A stretch of 64,000 nucleotides of DNA from Acidicapsa dinghuensis (GTDB taxonomy: Bacteria > Acidobacteriota > Terriglobia > Terriglobales > Acidobacteriaceae): NCBI RefSeq assembly GCF_025685685.1, contig NZ_JAGSYH010000002.1:668768-732767 (forward strand), given 5' to 3'. Positions within the stretch are counted from its first letter, which is position 1; each line of letters begins with the position of its first letter. Positions 54,634-64,000 of this stretch are shown one piece after another. The notes beneath the pieces are model-generated. The model was not told where the DNA came from. It saw nothing but the letters and a program-made list of their open reading frames with translations, and made no database searches. Both the position numbers and the translations under genes were made by a program.

Positions 54634-55272
54634 ATGAAAATTGCAATTTTAGGGACGGGACACATCGGCAGTGCGCTGGCAGATCTATGGTTACGACACG
54701 GTCATTCGATCGTGCTTGGCGTTCGAGACAAAGGCAAAATTTCGGCTGCGGAGTCTTCGCATACAGGCGCAACTGCAAGCCTCGTGGCGGATGCCGCGCA
54801 GTATTGCGAAGTTGTTGTTCTGGCGGTGCCATGGGATGCGGCAGAATCTGTACTGCGGACAACAGGGGATCTTGCCGGAAAGGTTCTCATCGACACTACA
54901 AATCCTCTGAAGAAAGACCTGAGCGGACTAGAGAACCTCGGCGGCCGATCAGCTGCTGAGTTAGTACAGGAAGCGCAGCCGCAGGCACGGGTCGTCAAGG
55001 CATTCAACACAGTCGGAGCTCCGTTCCTTGGTCACGGTCAGGTGGGTGGCGCTGTGGCTGGCGGGTTCTACTGCAGTGACGACCTGGGAGCCAAGGCGAT
55101 CACCGCCGGGCTTGTGGAACAGGCGGGGCTTTTTCCCACCGATTGCGGCGCTCTGCGTAACGCGCGTTATCTGGAAGCGATGGCGATGCTGTGGATCGAC
55201 ATGGCTTTCGGGTCGCGGCGCGGCCAGCGCTTCGCTTTCCATCTTCTGAATGATAATCAACCACTCAACTAA
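54634..55272 (+). CDS. NAD(P)-dependent oxidoreductase, dinucleotide-binding (F420 reductase-like)
   Basis: 212 residues from the ATG at 54634. MKIAILGTGHIGSALADLWL is a GxGxxG Rossmann loop. IVLGVRDKGK replaces the usual acidic end of strand 2, suggesting NADP preference, as in NADPH:F420 oxidoreductase-like proteins. ARVVKAFNTVGAPFLGHGQV is the conserved family segment. True F420 use is uncertain; many homologues are plain NAD(P)-binding proteins. It pairs with the monooxygenase 27 bases on. Confidence 0.85.
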   Translation: MKIAILGTGHIGSALADLWLRHGHSIVLGVRDKGKISAAESSHTGATASLVADAAQYCEVVVLAVPWDAAESVLRTTGDLAGKVLIDTTNPLKKDLSGLENLGGRSAAELVQEAQPQARVVKAFNTVGAPFLGHGQVGGAVAGGFYCSDDLGAKAITAGLVEQAGLFPTDCGALRNARYLEAMAMLWIDMAFGSRRGQRFAFHLLNDNQPLN

Positions 55273-55299
55273 GAGCCCCAGTCCTTTACGAGGTCAACA

Positions 55300-55608
55300 A
55301 TGGTCGTTGAATATATCCGTTATACGGTCACCGATGCGGCTCGGCGCCAGGAACTGGTAGCCGCGTACAAAGAGGCTCGGGCGAGTCTGGACGCAGCTCC
55401 GGAGTGCCTTGCCTACGAACTCACCGAATGCGAGGAAGATGAGATCTCTGCCGTGCTGCGCATCGAGTGGATCTCGACAGAGGCGCATATGCAGGGATTT
55501 CGCAAAGGACCGCATTTTTCTTCGTTCTTCAAGGCAATCGGCGGCTTCGTGAAAGAAATCACGGAGATGCGGCACTATACCCTCACCGAAATCCACCATC
55601 GCAAATAA
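55300..55608 (+). CDS. Antibiotic biosynthesis monooxygenase (ABM) domain protein
   Basis: 102 residues of the dimeric alpha-beta barrel fold: VVEYIRYTVTDAARRQELVA, APECLAYELTECEEDE, SAVLRIEWISTEAHMQGFRK and a C-terminal strand. Related small proteins are quinol monooxygenases (YgiN) or heme-degrading enzymes. In this context, with an oxidoreductase and an HxlR regulator, a role in quinone or electrophile stress is a reasonable inference. Confidence 0.82.
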   Translation: MVVEYIRYTVTDAARRQELVAAYKEARASLDAAPECLAYELTECEEDEISAVLRIEWISTEAHMQGFRKGPHFSSFFKAIGGFVKEITEMRHYTLTEIHHRK

Positions 55609-55624
55609 GTTGATTCACAAAAAC

Positions 55625-55651
55625 ACATGCCGCCCGCGAAGGGCGGCATGT
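55625..55651. terminator. Bidirectional terminator between monooxygenase and aconitase genes
   Basis: An 11-bp perfect stem (ACATGCCGCCC/GGGCGGCATGT) and a GCGAA loop lie between two convergent genes. T-runs are weak on the right, so function on the plus strand is less certain. Confidence 0.7.
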
Positions 55652-55668
55652 CGCGTACAGTTACCGTT

Positions 55669-58512
55669 TTAATTCGCAGCCAACTGCCGCAATACATACT
55701 GCAGAATGCCGCCGTGTTCGTAGTAGGCAATTTCCTGCGGGGTATCGATGCGGACCTGGGTTGCAATCAACTTAGTTACGCCGTCCGTGGAAGTGACCTT
55801 GACGTGCAGGGTCTTGCCGTCGGCAAATTTTGAGTCAAGCATGGCTTTGAGACCAGAGAAGTCGTAGGTCTCTTCGCCAGTGAGGCGGTGAGATTCGACG
55901 GACTCCCCGGGCAAGAACTGCAGCGGCAAAATGCCCATGCCGACAAGGTTGGAGCGGTGAATGCGCTCGAAGCTTTCGGCAATCACCGCGCGGATGCCAA
56001 GCAGTTTAGGACCCTTGGCAGCCCAGTCGCGCGATGACCCGGAGCCGTACTCCTTGCCTGCGAGAATGATCAACGGCACTCCACGCTCGGCGTACTTCAC
56101 GCTGGCGTCATAGATCGACATCGTCTCGCCCTCAGGCAACAGGCGCGTGACGCCACCCTCAGTGCCGGGCGCAAGCTTGTTGCGCAGGCGCACATTGGCA
56201 AACGTACCGCGCACCATTACCTCATGATTGCCGCGGCGCGAACCGTAGCTGTTGAAGTCAGCTTTGGTGACGCCGTGGTCCGTGAGGTAAACGCCGGCAG
56301 GTCCGGCTGCTTTGATGGAACCGGCGGGCGAGATGTGATCCGTCGTGACGCTGTCGCCGAGAATGGCGAGCACACGAGCATTGGCAATGTCTTCGACAGG
56401 CGTGGGCTTAGATGTGATGCCGTCGAAGTAGGGAGCCTTGCGGATGTAGGTGGAATCACCTTCCCATCCGTAGGTGTCGCCAGAGGGAAACTTCAGCCCC
56501 TGCCAGTTTGCATCGCCGAGTGTGACGGTCGCGTATTCATGGGTAAAGCCTTCGCTGGTAACTCCGGCAGCGATGGCGTCGCTGACTTCTTTCTGCGAGG
56601 GCCAGATATCGGCAAGATAGACCGGCTGGCCTACTTCGTCGGTGCCGAGCGGCTCCTTGTCGAAGTCATGATCTATACGGCCGGCGATGGCGTACGCCAC
56701 AACCAGCGGCGGCGACATGAGGTAGTTGGCGCGCACGTCGACGTTGACGCGGCCCTCGAAGTTGCGATTACCGCTGAGAACCGAGACTGCGACAAGACCG
56801 TGATCGTTGATGGAATCGGAAACGTCAGAAGGGAGCGGACCAGAGTTGCCGATGCAGGTGGTACAGCCGTAGCCGACGACATTGAAGCGCAGCTTTTCGA
56901 GATACGGCAGCAGGCCCGACTTCTGGTAGTAGTCAGTCACGACGCGGGAGCCGGGCGCGAGCGATGTCTTGACCCACGGCGGAACGCTGAGGCCCTTTTC
57001 AACCGCTTTCTTGGCAAGAATGCCCGCGGCGATCATGACCGAGGGGTTTGAAGTGTTGGTGCAGCTTGTGATCGCGGCAATGACAACTGAGCCGTGGTCA
57101 AGATAGTCATCCGGATTGACGCCGAAGCGGCCCTTCACCGTGCCGTTGTGACCATTACCCTGTGCGACGGCCTTTTCGAAGCCGCGATCGAGGCCTTCGT
57201 TCGTACCGGCGGCAACCGCTGAGACAAGCTCGCTGTCCTGGAAGGGTGTACCGGCGGCCCAGCGCAGAGCGGCGCGCTCGCCGAGGGGCTTGGCGGCAGG
57301 TCCAAGCAGGCTTGGAAGCTGCTTGCGGAAGCTTGCGCCTGCCTCGGAGAGCAGAACGCGATCCTGCGGGCGCTTGGGACCGGCGATACTGGGCTGGATA
57401 GTCGAAAGGTCTAGCTCGAGAGTCTGCGTATACATGGCTTCGGGCGAGTCGGCCGTGTGGAAGAGCCCCTGGGCCTTGTAGTAAGCCTCAACGAGCGCAA
57501 TCTGCTCTTCGCTGCGGCCAGTGAGGCGCAGATAGCGGAGCGTTTCCTCATCTACCGGAAAGATGCCGCATGTCGCACCGTATTCGGGAGCCATGTTGCT
57601 GATGGTCGCGCGGTCGGCGAGGGGCAGTTCGCTGACGCCGGAGCCGTAGAACTCGACGAATTTGCCGACGACGCCAAGCTTGCGCAGCGCCTCGGTGACG
57701 GTAAGGACGAGGTCCGTGGCTGTTGCGCCCTCGCGCAGCTTGCCCGTGAGCCTGTAGCCCACCACCTGCGGAATGAGCATCGACACCGGCTGGCCAAGCA
57801 TGGCTGCCTCGGCTTCGATGCCGCCGACACCCCAGCCAAGAACACCCAGGCCGTTGATCATGGTCGTGTGGCTGTCCGTGCCTACGAGCGTATCTGGATA
57901 GGCGATGGACTCACCGTTTTCATCCTTGGTGAAGACGACGCGCGCAAGGTATTCGAGGTTGACCTGATGACAGATACCCATGCCCGGCGGCACGGCTGAG
58001 AAGTTGCGGAAGGCCGTCTGGCCCCACTTCAAAAACGCATAGCGCTCGCGGTTGCGCTGAAACTCGAGCAGCGCGTTTGCATCATAAGCGCGAGGCGAGC
58101 CAAACTCATCCACCTGCACGCTGTGATCGATAACGAGCTCTGCCGGAACGAGCGGATTAATCTTTTCCGGATCGCCACCAAGAGTTTTCATCGCGTCGCG
58201 CATCGCGGCCAGATCGACGATGGCCGGGACACCGGTAAAATCCTGCATCAGCACGCGGGCGGGCATGTAGGCAATCTCGCGGCTCGGCTCGGCCTCGGCC
58301 TTCCACGTTGCGAGGAAACAGATATCGCCTGCGGTGACATTCACACCGTCTTCGCGGCGCAGCAGGTTTTCAAGCAGGATCTTGAGACTGAAGGGCAGAC
58401 GGGCTAGATCGAAGCCTTGCGTGCCAACGGCGGGAAGGCTGAAGTAGGTATAGGTGCGCTTGCCGGATGCTGTCTGAACTTCGAGGGTCTTCCGGCTTTG
58501 GAAGGTGTTCAT
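55669..58512 (-). CDS. acnA: Aconitate hydratase A
   Basis: 947 residues from the ATG at 58512; the longer frame to 58668 adds a basic region without family character. AcnA/IRP-type signs are [50 protein letters not shown] and [13 protein letters not shown] (the [4Fe-4S] cysteines), and [20 protein letters not shown]. It isomerises citrate to isocitrate in the TCA cycle. It stands alone, with a 345-base upstream region. Confidence 0.97.
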   Translation of the reverse strand: MNTFQSRKTLEVQTASGKRTYTYFSLPAVGTQGFDLARLPFSLKILLENLLRREDGVNVTAGDICFLATWKAEAEPSREIAYMPARVLMQDFTGVPAIVDLAAMRDAMKTLGGDPEKINPLVPAELVIDHSVQVDEFGSPRAYDANALLEFQRNRERYAFLKWGQTAFRNFSAVPPGMGICHQVNLEYLARVVFTKDENGESIAYPDTLVGTDSHTTMINGLGVLGWGVGGIEAEAAMLGQPVSMLIPQVVGYRLTGKLREGATATDLVLTVTEALRKLGVVGKFVEFYGSGVSELPLADRATISNMAPEYGATCGIFPVDEETLRYLRLTGRSEEQIALVEAYYKAQGLFHTADSPEAMYTQTLELDLSTIQPSIAGPKRPQDRVLLSEAGASFRKQLPSLLGPAAKPLGERAALRWAAGTPFQDSELVSAVAAGTNEGLDRGFEKAVAQGNGHNGTVKGRFGVNPDDYLDHGSVVIAAITSCTNTSNPSVMIAAGILAKKAVEKGLSVPPWVKTSLAPGSRVVTDYYQKSGLLPYLEKLRFNVVGYGCTTCIGNSGPLPSDVSDSINDHGLVAVSVLSGNRNFEGRVNVDVRANYLMSPPLVVAYAIAGRIDHDFDKEPLGTDEVGQPVYLADIWPSQKEVSDAIAAGVTSEGFTHEYATVTLGDANWQGLKFPSGDTYGWEGDSTYIRKAPYFDGITSKPTPVEDIANARVLAILGDSVTTDHISPAGSIKAAGPAGVYLTDHGVTKADFNSYGSRRGNHEVMVRGTFANVRLRNKLAPGTEGGVTRLLPEGETMSIYDASVKYAERGVPLIILAGKEYGSGSSRDWAAKGPKLLGIRAVIAESFERIHRSNLVGMGILPLQFLPGESVESHRLTGEETYDFSGLKAMLDSKFADGKTLHVKVTSTDGVTKLIATQVRIDTPQEIAYYEHGGILQYVLRQLAAN

Positions 58513-58857
58513 CTTCAGATGCCTTTCTAAGGTTGCAAATTCTAGCTGGCAGGTGCGCGTCTTCGCAGCGGGCTGCAACCGGAGGACCGCACGGTGCCGC
58601 TTCTGGTTGCGAAACGCATTAGCTGCGGGAAAGCTTGGACCGGCTACTGCCACGATCAACGCGGCCAAACCGGAAGCGCTTGGGCCGCCGGACGGGTGAA
58701 ACGTAGCCGGCTTGGTAAATCTGGCTTGAAACAGCCTCGATAAGAAGAAATGCGGAGCACATACGACGCCAACATTTTAAGGCATTCCAGCAAGAGTTGG
58801 CTTGCGCGGCGCAGAGGGCTTTGAAACTCTAGCATCGCTACCAATTCATGAGAAAAG
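58513..58857. other. Upstream region of acnA
   Basis: 345 bases between acnA and the next minus-strand stop. A frame continuing upstream from acnA has no family character. Nothing else convincing is visible; the acnA promoter must lie here. Confidence 0.5.
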
Positions 58858-59946
58858 CTACTTCGCCGCACCTGGAGCAGGTGGTTGCGACGCATAGCCG
58901 GGTTGTCCTTTAAAAGGTCCATTGTTGTAGGTGATGATGAGCGTCTCTGCTACATCCACGGGCTGACCGTCGAGCTTGAATGGCTCATACTTCCAGCCAC
59001 CTACACAATCCGAAGCCGCCTCGTTCAGATCAGGAGGCCCGCCAAATCCGCCCCCATTGCTCTTGACGCTGCCATCTTTGTGGATCACAACGGGTACCAT
59101 GATGATGCCGCTCTCGTGATTAGTCTGAGCCGACATCGGATACTCGCACTCGCTAATGTGCGTCGATACCAATGGCGCATCGGTAGCCATGTGGTTGTAG
59201 GGCTCAGGCACTGTCTTTCCAGATGGAGCGACCTGCGCCTGATCTCCCGACGCCAACGGCTCCAGTGTGGTGATTTCAGCAGCAACATCCTGCTTGCCAC
59301 CGTAGTTCACATCCATCTTTGTTGCCACCGATCGATTACCAAGCGGTTTGAAATTGGCGTACGTGGTCAACCGGTAGGTCGTCTTGACGTAACGCAACGT
59401 CGAGTCTGTCTCATCGAAACACATCGTTGGGTAGAGCAGATCTGGATCGACTTTGCCGGCCAGTGAGGCTGCATTGCCGACTGTGAGACAGTCGAGCGTG
59501 AGGCCGCCGAAGGTTCCAGCTTGATTATTGAGATCCGCATTGGAGCCATAGTTGACCAGGTAGTACAGGGGATTTGTCAGAGGTGTTGCCACACGCGCAT
59601 CGAGCATCACGAAGTTCAGCTTAGCGCCCTTGGTCATGACGGCGTCGCCATGCTTCAGGCTCCACTCGCTACCGGCCTGCTTCTTTTCCGTGTAGACGCG
59701 ATGCCAGGTCCAGGGTCCGGAGGCCCATTCTTCCAGCGTGCCGGATTCTGACTCATTGCCGCGGTCGTAGAGTGTGTAATTGGCCTTGATATGGAATCCA
59801 GGTCCGTTGGCAGCGGTGAGTCCGGTGATGGCCACTCCTTTGTCGAGAATGGAGCGCGGTGTTGCCTGTCCATGAAGAAAGGCGGTGGCCAGGCAAAATG
59901 CGATCGATGAAAAGACGAAGGGGACGGCACGCCTCATAAATTGCAT
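58858..59946 (-). CDS. Exported protein with TonB-type C-terminal domain
   Basis: 362 residues from the ATG at 59946. A signal peptide (about 1-29, ending AFLHGQ) precedes a unique middle region. The last 90 residues resemble the TonB C-terminal domain as seen in acidobacterial proteins (GIIMVPVVIHKDGSVKSNGG, SDCVGGWKYEPFKLDGQPVD). There is no transmembrane anchor after the signal, so it is periplasmic or a lipoprotein-like variant, not a classic energy transducer. Confidence 0.68.
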   Translation of the reverse strand: MQFMRRAVPFVFSSIAFCLATAFLHGQATPRSILDKGVAITGLTAANGPGFHIKANYTLYDRGNESESGTLEEWASGPWTWHRVYTEKKQAGSEWSLKHGDAVMTKGAKLNFVMLDARVATPLTNPLYYLVNYGSNADLNNQAGTFGGLTLDCLTVGNAASLAGKVDPDLLYPTMCFDETDSTLRYVKTTYRLTTYANFKPLGNRSVATKMDVNYGGKQDVAAEITTLEPLASGDQAQVAPSGKTVPEPYNHMATDAPLVSTHISECEYPMSAQTNHESGIIMVPVVIHKDGSVKSNGGGFGGPPDLNEAASDCVGGWKYEPFKLDGQPVDVAETLIITYNNGPFKGQPGYASQPPAPGAAK

Positions 59947-60098
59947 GTTGGAAAGGCTCCTCGTAAGCGAAGAAAAGTGTATAACAACGAGCCCGCTGAA
60001 CGCGCTATCAAACCCTCTACACAATCGTTTTATCTCGGCTGCAGCAAAACGCTGCCCATCCTCCTTCAGATAGAGCCGGACGGGCAGCGAATGACAGG

Positions 60099-60866
60099 TT
60101 AGGCCTTCCCGAGAGCAGCTCGGATAAAGATCATCAGCTCCGGTTTGGGCATGTTCTTTTCGGCTTCTGGCGAGACCGTACCAGAAGGCCAGTTGGCGCG
60201 ATCGGCGTAGAGCTTATTCAACCCTTCAAGCACCGCCGGATTGCCGCCGGTGAAACCTTCCACCAGCTTCATCCAACGTGCCGCAAGCGCTTTGCCTTCG
60301 TCGCTAACGGGTTCGACGTTGCGGTCGATAGCGCTCTGCACATCGGCGTACATCTGCTGCCAATCGGCAGTGACCTTGGCCTGCATCTCTGGATTCCAGA
60401 GTGGCCGGCGCTCTTCGATTGCCTGTTGCGCTTCGGGCGAATAGTACTTCTGTGTCCAGTCTTGTGTTTCCTGCATGTGAATCTCCTCAAGGATGGTCTG
60501 GTAGAGGGACCAATCGGGCTTGTCGTTCTTCTTCATCGCAGTGCTTGCGCGGTCGATCGCGTGCAAGACGCGGTCGATACCGTCGCGCCGCTGGCGCAGA
60601 ACAGAGGCCTGGCGAGCGAGCGTTGCCGCGAGATCCTGTTCCGGAAGCTGAGCTCCGGTGGCGAGCAGGTCGGCAATTTCTCGCAATGAGATGCCCAGGT
60701 AGCGCAAGAAGAGAATGCGCTCAAGCTGGGCCAGATCTTCCATGCGATAGAGCCGGTAGCCGTTCGCAGAGCGGAGCGTGGGCGAAAGCAGTCCTATCCG
60801 GTCGTAGTGATGCAGCGTTCGGACAGTAACGTTGGCAAGTTTGGCGAATTGCTGGATACGGAGCAT
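60099..60866 (-). CDS. MerR-family regulator with TipAS-like domain
   Basis: 255 residues. The N-terminal winged helix is FAKLANVTVRTLHHYDRIGL with LSPTLRSANGYRLYR, then a coiled-coil helix. Residues about 130-255 match the TipAS antibiotic-recognition domain (YYSPEAQQAIEERRPLWNPE, EGKALAARWMKLVEGFTGGN). Such proteins sense thiopeptide or other drugs and activate their own promoter. A MerR-type promoter lies just upstream, so autoregulation is likely. No obvious resistance gene is adjacent. Confidence 0.92.
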   Translation of the reverse strand: MLRIQQFAKLANVTVRTLHHYDRIGLLSPTLRSANGYRLYRMEDLAQLERILFLRYLGISLREIADLLATGAQLPEQDLAATLARQASVLRQRRDGIDRVLHAIDRASTAMKKNDKPDWSLYQTILEEIHMQETQDWTQKYYSPEAQQAIEERRPLWNPEMQAKVTADWQQMYADVQSAIDRNVEPVSDEGKALAARWMKLVEGFTGGNPAVLEGLNKLYADRANWPSGTVSPEAEKNMPKPELMIFIRAALGKA

Positions 60867-60892
60867 GACCTGGTGTTCCTCTACTGAAGAGG

Positions 60893-60923
60893 AGTCTGCG
60901 TTATGACGTTACGTCAGGGTCAA
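60893..60923 (-). promoter_or_regulatory. MerR-type promoter of the TipAS regulator
   Basis: On the minus strand, TTGACC (60918-60923) and CAGACT (60893-60898) are separated by 19 bases, the long spacer of MerR promoters. The dyad TGACGT-T-ACGTCA (60904-60916) lies in the spacer. The -10 match is poor, as usual for activated promoters. It is 27 bases from the regulator's start. Confidence 0.6.
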
Positions 60924-60948
60924 GCGATAAAGCAAAGAAATCTCCGGT

Positions 60949-62100
60949 TCAGTGGATGTTGTACTGGAACCGGAAGCGAAGCTGCAGGTACGGACCGTGG
61001 AACTCTCGCGGCAACGGCGGGTAGTCGGCGCCTTCGATAGATCCCCAGGCCGCGCGGTCAAGAGCTACGTCGCCGGAGCGCCCGGTCAGGGTCATCGAAT
61101 GCGCCTGCACGCGCCCATTGGGCAGAATAGTGAAGACTATTTCGCACTGGCCGCGCTTCAGGATGGGTGGATTGACCTCTTCGGGAATCAGCGGATCCCA
61201 GGTGCGGTACGTCTCGCGAATCACTTTTTGCAGATATGGGTTGAAATCAACGCCCTGTGTATCGGAAAGCACCTGAACGCCGCCGTCCGCGCCGCTGTGC
61301 TGATTGAGTGAGGGGCCGCTTAATTGCCCACTATCACCTGGACGCATGGAGTCGCGCATCGCCTGGCGGAGCTGATCGGCTGGATTCTGTGAGCCGAGCG
61401 AGAAATTCGGCTTGGCCGGCACCGGCGCAGGACGCGGAGCTTCCGGGGTAATCTGCTGACTGGGCTGCGGCATCGGTGGAGGCGGAGTTACCGCAGCCTG
61501 CTGCTGTGGCTGGGGTTGTGGTTGCGGAAGAGGTGCAGATTGTTGCTGCTTTACTTCCGGCGCAGGCTCCTTGGGCTTCGGCTGCGCCTTTTCCATCGCC
61601 TTCAGTGCATCAAGTGTCTTTTTATCGACCATCGCCTCGTTTGGCTTAAGTGCCGGAGGCTTCGGTTTTAATTTCTGCGCCTGCTTGATCGCATCGGGAA
61701 GCTCGTCCAGGTATGTCAGGTCCTTACGGTTGCGAATCGCCTGAATCGGATCGATAAGCTGCACCTGATGAAAGACATAGCGCGGAATATACGCAATCCC
61801 CAGGAAAAGCAGGAAGTGCAGAATGATGGAGATCCATATGCCTTCGCGGATGCGCTGCCAGCGGCGCTCATCTTCGTACTGGGAGATCTTCTCCAGCAGT
61901 TCGTGGGTGTCGTAATCCACCCAACGTGAGCTCGAATAGCCATCTTTGTCGCGCGAATTTCCCCGCCCGGCTGCCTCGGCTTCTGAGCGGTCGCTTTCTG
62001 TGGGCTCCGGTTCTGCGAGCGCAACCCCAGTAGGCATAGAGTCGTCATGTTCACGATGCGAGGAAGGCGAATTCGAAGGCGGCTGGTTGGTTGGCATCAC
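60949..62100 (-). CDS. TonB-family energy-transducing protein
   Basis: 383 residues. A charged cytoplasmic N-terminus (about 1-88) is followed by one membrane helix (IWISIILHFLLFLGIAYIPR). A long Pro/Gln/Lys-rich periplasm-spanning region comes next, then a C-terminal domain with VIFTILPNGRVQAHSMTLTG-type residues (CEIVFTILPNGRVQAHSM). TonB carries proton-motive energy to outer-membrane receptors. The N-terminus is longer than in classic TonB. No exbB/exbD genes are near. Confidence 0.82.
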   Translation of the reverse strand: MMPTNQPPSNSPSSHREHDDSMPTGVALAEPEPTESDRSEAEAAGRGNSRDKDGYSSSRWVDYDTHELLEKISQYEDERRWQRIREGIWISIILHFLLFLGIAYIPRYVFHQVQLIDPIQAIRNRKDLTYLDELPDAIKQAQKLKPKPPALKPNEAMVDKKTLDALKAMEKAQPKPKEPAPEVKQQQSAPLPQPQPQPQQQAAVTPPPPMPQPSQQITPEAPRPAPVPAKPNFSLGSQNPADQLRQAMRDSMRPGDSGQLSGPSLNQHSGADGGVQVLSDTQGVDFNPYLQKVIRETYRTWDPLIPEEVNPPILKRGQCEIVFTILPNGRVQAHSMTLTGRSGDVALDRAAWGSIEGADYPPLPREFHGPYLQLRFRFQYNIH

Positions 62101-62448
62101 TTTAGGTACATGAAAAGCGGGTGGGCTGCGATGACCGTAGCTTCACCGGAACGCTCTTCAATCCAAAAATCTCCCGGTCTTCCGTTTATTCTCTCATTCT
62201 CTGGAATTAGGGCCAACCCGGACTTTATCGCTATCGGCGCTTGTAGTTGCCCAGCGTCGACGACGAAACCCCACACCGTAGAATGGCATCAGTCTAAAAG
62301 ACGTGTCCTAGAAGACGTGTCAAAGTCCGGCGCAGGACTCAGCCGATTAGACGAGTTCTGACCATGGTTGTTACAGCACAACAGGTAAGAAACACAGAAT
62401 CAAGCTGATCGCGCAGAAATATGTTTGAAGAGATCGAGAGATTCCTGA
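62101..62448. other. Divergent intergenic region
   Basis: 348 bases between two divergent genes. AGACGTGTC occurs twice (near 62298 and 62312), spaced by 13 bases, but the second gene is not known to be regulated, so this is only a note. No RNA or coding frame is convincing. Confidence 0.4.
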
Positions 62449-63093
62449 TTGAAACAACTGATTGTAAAGTGGATGTCCCGCTGGAACCTGGTGATCGTGC
62501 CGGCACTCATCAAGATGGGTTTCTGGGGCGTCGGCCTGATCGCCCTGGCCGATTCCAGCACCATTCCGGTCCCGATGGACGCGCTGCTGGCCGTCATGGT
62601 CTGGGAGAACAAGTCCCATTTCTTCATCTACTGCCTCGCCGGAGCCGCAGGATCGGCAATCGGTGGCCTGCTTCCCTATGGACTAGGCCGCGCTGGCGGC
62701 GAGCTTTTTTTGCTCAAACGTGTAAACCGTCAGCGCTTTGAGAGCATGCGCGACAAATTTGAGCGGCAGGAATTTCTGGCGGTCCTGGTGCCGAGCATGC
62801 TGCCCCCGCCGACTCCCTGGAAGGCCTTTGTTTTTGCTGCGGGTGTCTTTGAAATGCGGGTCTGGTCATTTGTGCTCGCAGTCTTCTGCGGTCGGATGAT
62901 CCGTTGGACAGTCCTGTCACTACTGGTGATGAAGCTGGGACCTGGCGCTGTTTCGCTGATGCAGAAGCTGATCAGCCAACATCTGATCCTCTTCCTGACA
63001 TGTCTCGTTTTGCTGCTTACAGCGATTGCGGTCTGGGCGGTACTGAAATTTCGGCGCAAGGGCGCTGCACAAACTAACGCAGCGGATTCGTAA
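62449..63093 (+). CDS. VTT-domain (DedA/SNARE-associated) membrane protein
   Basis: 214 residues from a TTG start; an ATG at 62473 would shorten it by 8. Four to five membrane segments include LIKMGFWGVGLIALADSSTI and FIYCLAGAAGSAIGGLLPYG, and PPPTPWKAFVFAAGVFEMRV is the conserved VTT loop. DedA-like proteins flip phospholipids or polyprenyl phosphates. The basic tail (KFRRKG) marks the cytoplasmic end. Confidence 0.85.
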   Translation: MKQLIVKWMSRWNLVIVPALIKMGFWGVGLIALADSSTIPVPMDALLAVMVWENKSHFFIYCLAGAAGSAIGGLLPYGLGRAGGELFLLKRVNRQRFESMRDKFERQEFLAVLVPSMLPPPTPWKAFVFAAGVFEMRVWSFVLAVFCGRMIRWTVLSLLVMKLGPGAVSLMQKLISQHLILFLTCLVLLLTAIAVWAVLKFRRKGAAQTNAADS

Positions 63094-63115
63094 ACAGCCG
63101 AGGTTATCGCCGGCC

Positions 63116-64000
63116 CTATGCGGTCAGGAGAATTGATACCTCGCTTCCGGGATGTAATTCCTCGCAATCCGAGGGAAGTACCAGCAGGCAGTTGGAGCGG
63201 GCATAGGCGGCCAGATCGCCCGAGCCATGCCATGGAACAAGCTCTACCTGTGGATTCAGACTGAAGTCGCAACGCGCCGGCAGAAAACGTGTGAGACCGG
63301 GCTTTCCGCGCCATTCGCTAGCGTAATGTGCCGCGGCAAAGCGAGGCACTGCGGCAGTGTTTCCTCCCAGCGCAGCCAACACCGGTGCAGCGAACAGATG
63401 AAAGGTTGCTGCGCTGGATATAGGGTTGCCCGGAAGCGCAAGAAACGGAACCATGCGTCCAGACTGGGGTAGTGGAACCTCGCCAACGACAACCGGCTTG
63501 CCGGGCTGCATCGCAACACCTGCGAACAGGATTCGTGCCCCTGCACGTTCCAACCCGCCCCTGCTGAAGTCAAAGCGACCAGCCGAAATGCCGCCAGTGA
63601 GCAACAACAAGTCGGGATGTTGGTGAAAAGCCGATGCCAACGCGGCATCGACCGCTGCTTCCTCATCACGAACTACCGGCAAAATGAGTGGCTGCCCACC
63701 CGCAGACGCGACGAGAGCGGCCAGCATCGGCGAATTGGAGTTGCGAATTTGGCTAAGTGCCGGTGTCTCTGCCACGGCAACGAGTTCGTCGCCCGAAGAA
63801 AGAATAGCTACGACCGGCATGCGAAACACGGTCAACTCCGGATAGCCGCATTGTGCGGCAAGCGCGATATGCTGCGCTTCCAGACGTGTACCGCGCGGGA
63901 TCACGAGTTCACCAGTGCGCGCTTCCGCTCCGGCCGGAACAATATTTTCTCCCTCGGCAATCTGGCGCGGCTCGCGCATGCGCACCGTGTTCCCGATCCG
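63116..64000 (-). CDS. moeA: Molybdopterin molybdenumtransferase (partial)
   Basis: 294 codons are visible; the N-terminus lies beyond the right edge. LLTGGISAGRFDFSRGG is the MoeA/MogA-type pterin-binding loop. PFLALPGNPISSAATFHLFA matches the LPGNPVS motif, and the C-terminal beta domain follows. It inserts molybdenum into molybdopterin for Moco synthesis. It converges with the VTT gene with 22 bases between. Confidence 0.92.
   Translation of the reverse strand, partial: RIGNTVRMREPRQIAEGENIVPAGAEARTGELVIPRGTRLEAQHIALAAQCGYPELTVFRMPVVAILSSGDELVAVAETPALSQIRNSNSPMLAALVASAGGQPLILPVVRDEEAAVDAALASAFHQHPDLLLLTGGISAGRFDFSRGGLERAGARILFAGVAMQPGKPVVVGEVPLPQSGRMVPFLALPGNPISSAATFHLFAAPVLAALGGNTAAVPRFAAAHYASEWRGKPGLTRFLPARCDFSLNPQVELVPWHGSGDLAAYARSNCLLVLPSDCEELHPGSEVSILLTA

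Noticed and set aside
62298-62323. Direct repeat AGACGTGTC
   Set aside because: Two short copies could be chance; there is no symmetry and no known regulator nearby.

Overview
The window looks like chromosomal DNA of an acidobacterium, most likely class Terriglobia (Acidobacteriaceae-like). This is inference from GC-rich base composition, a DUF6599-like protein, an acidobacterial-style AsmA-like protein, many secreted carbohydrate-active enzymes, and TonB-type energy transducers. No 16S gene or marker tree is available here.

Region 1 (1 to about 12,118) is the end of a prophage or phage-derived element. More than 20 genes lie on the minus strand, many joined by ATGA/GTGA stop-start overlaps. 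Read from the tRNA side they are: a hypothetical protein, a large ParB-like protein with a lysine-rich tail, a run of small Cys-rich proteins, a degenerate receiver-domain protein, a tandem-repeat LRV-type protein, a MazG-like pyrophosphohydrolase, an ASCH protein, a winged-helix replication-type protein, an XRE regulator, and small and large terminase. The large terminase runs off the left edge. The element abuts the 3' end of a tRNA-Thr(CGT), the classic integration position. No integrase is in the window, so the other end must lie outside.

Region 2 (12,119-28,100) is chromosomal: tRNA-Thr, DUF6599-like and DJ-1/PfpI proteins, an AsmA-like membrane protein, a flavin reductase-like protein, a secreted GH13 alpha-glucosidase, a secreted amidase, a GT4 glycosyltransferase, a PHP-type metallohydrolase, a LOG protein and TypA/BipA.

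Region 3 (28,100-43,400) is more accessory: a GH43-like enzyme behind a LacI-type operator, a DMP19-like protein, a Cys-rich protein with two exact (C-X3)5-C ladders 80 residues apart, a divergent Anbu protease/transglutaminase pair, cysK-cysE, a multidomain beta-helix enzyme with PKD-like and PA14-like domains, CsbD, tRNA-Phe(GAA), a DMT-like transporter, a secreted adenosine deaminase, a UGT-type glycosyltransferase and a cold-shock protein.

Region 4 (43,500-64,000) is mostly metabolic: a PLP decarboxylase, galactose use (mutarotase-like plus galK), glycogen phosphorylase, nadC, a J-domain protein, valS, an HxlR regulator divergent from a dinucleotide-binding oxidoreductase and a small monooxygenase, aconitase, two TonB-type proteins, a MerR/TipAS regulator with a visible MerR-type promoter, a VTT-domain membrane protein and a partial moeA.

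The strongest candidate for something undescribed is the double cysteine-ladder protein at 30,424-31,812. The Cys-rich and receiver-like cargo of the prophage comes next.
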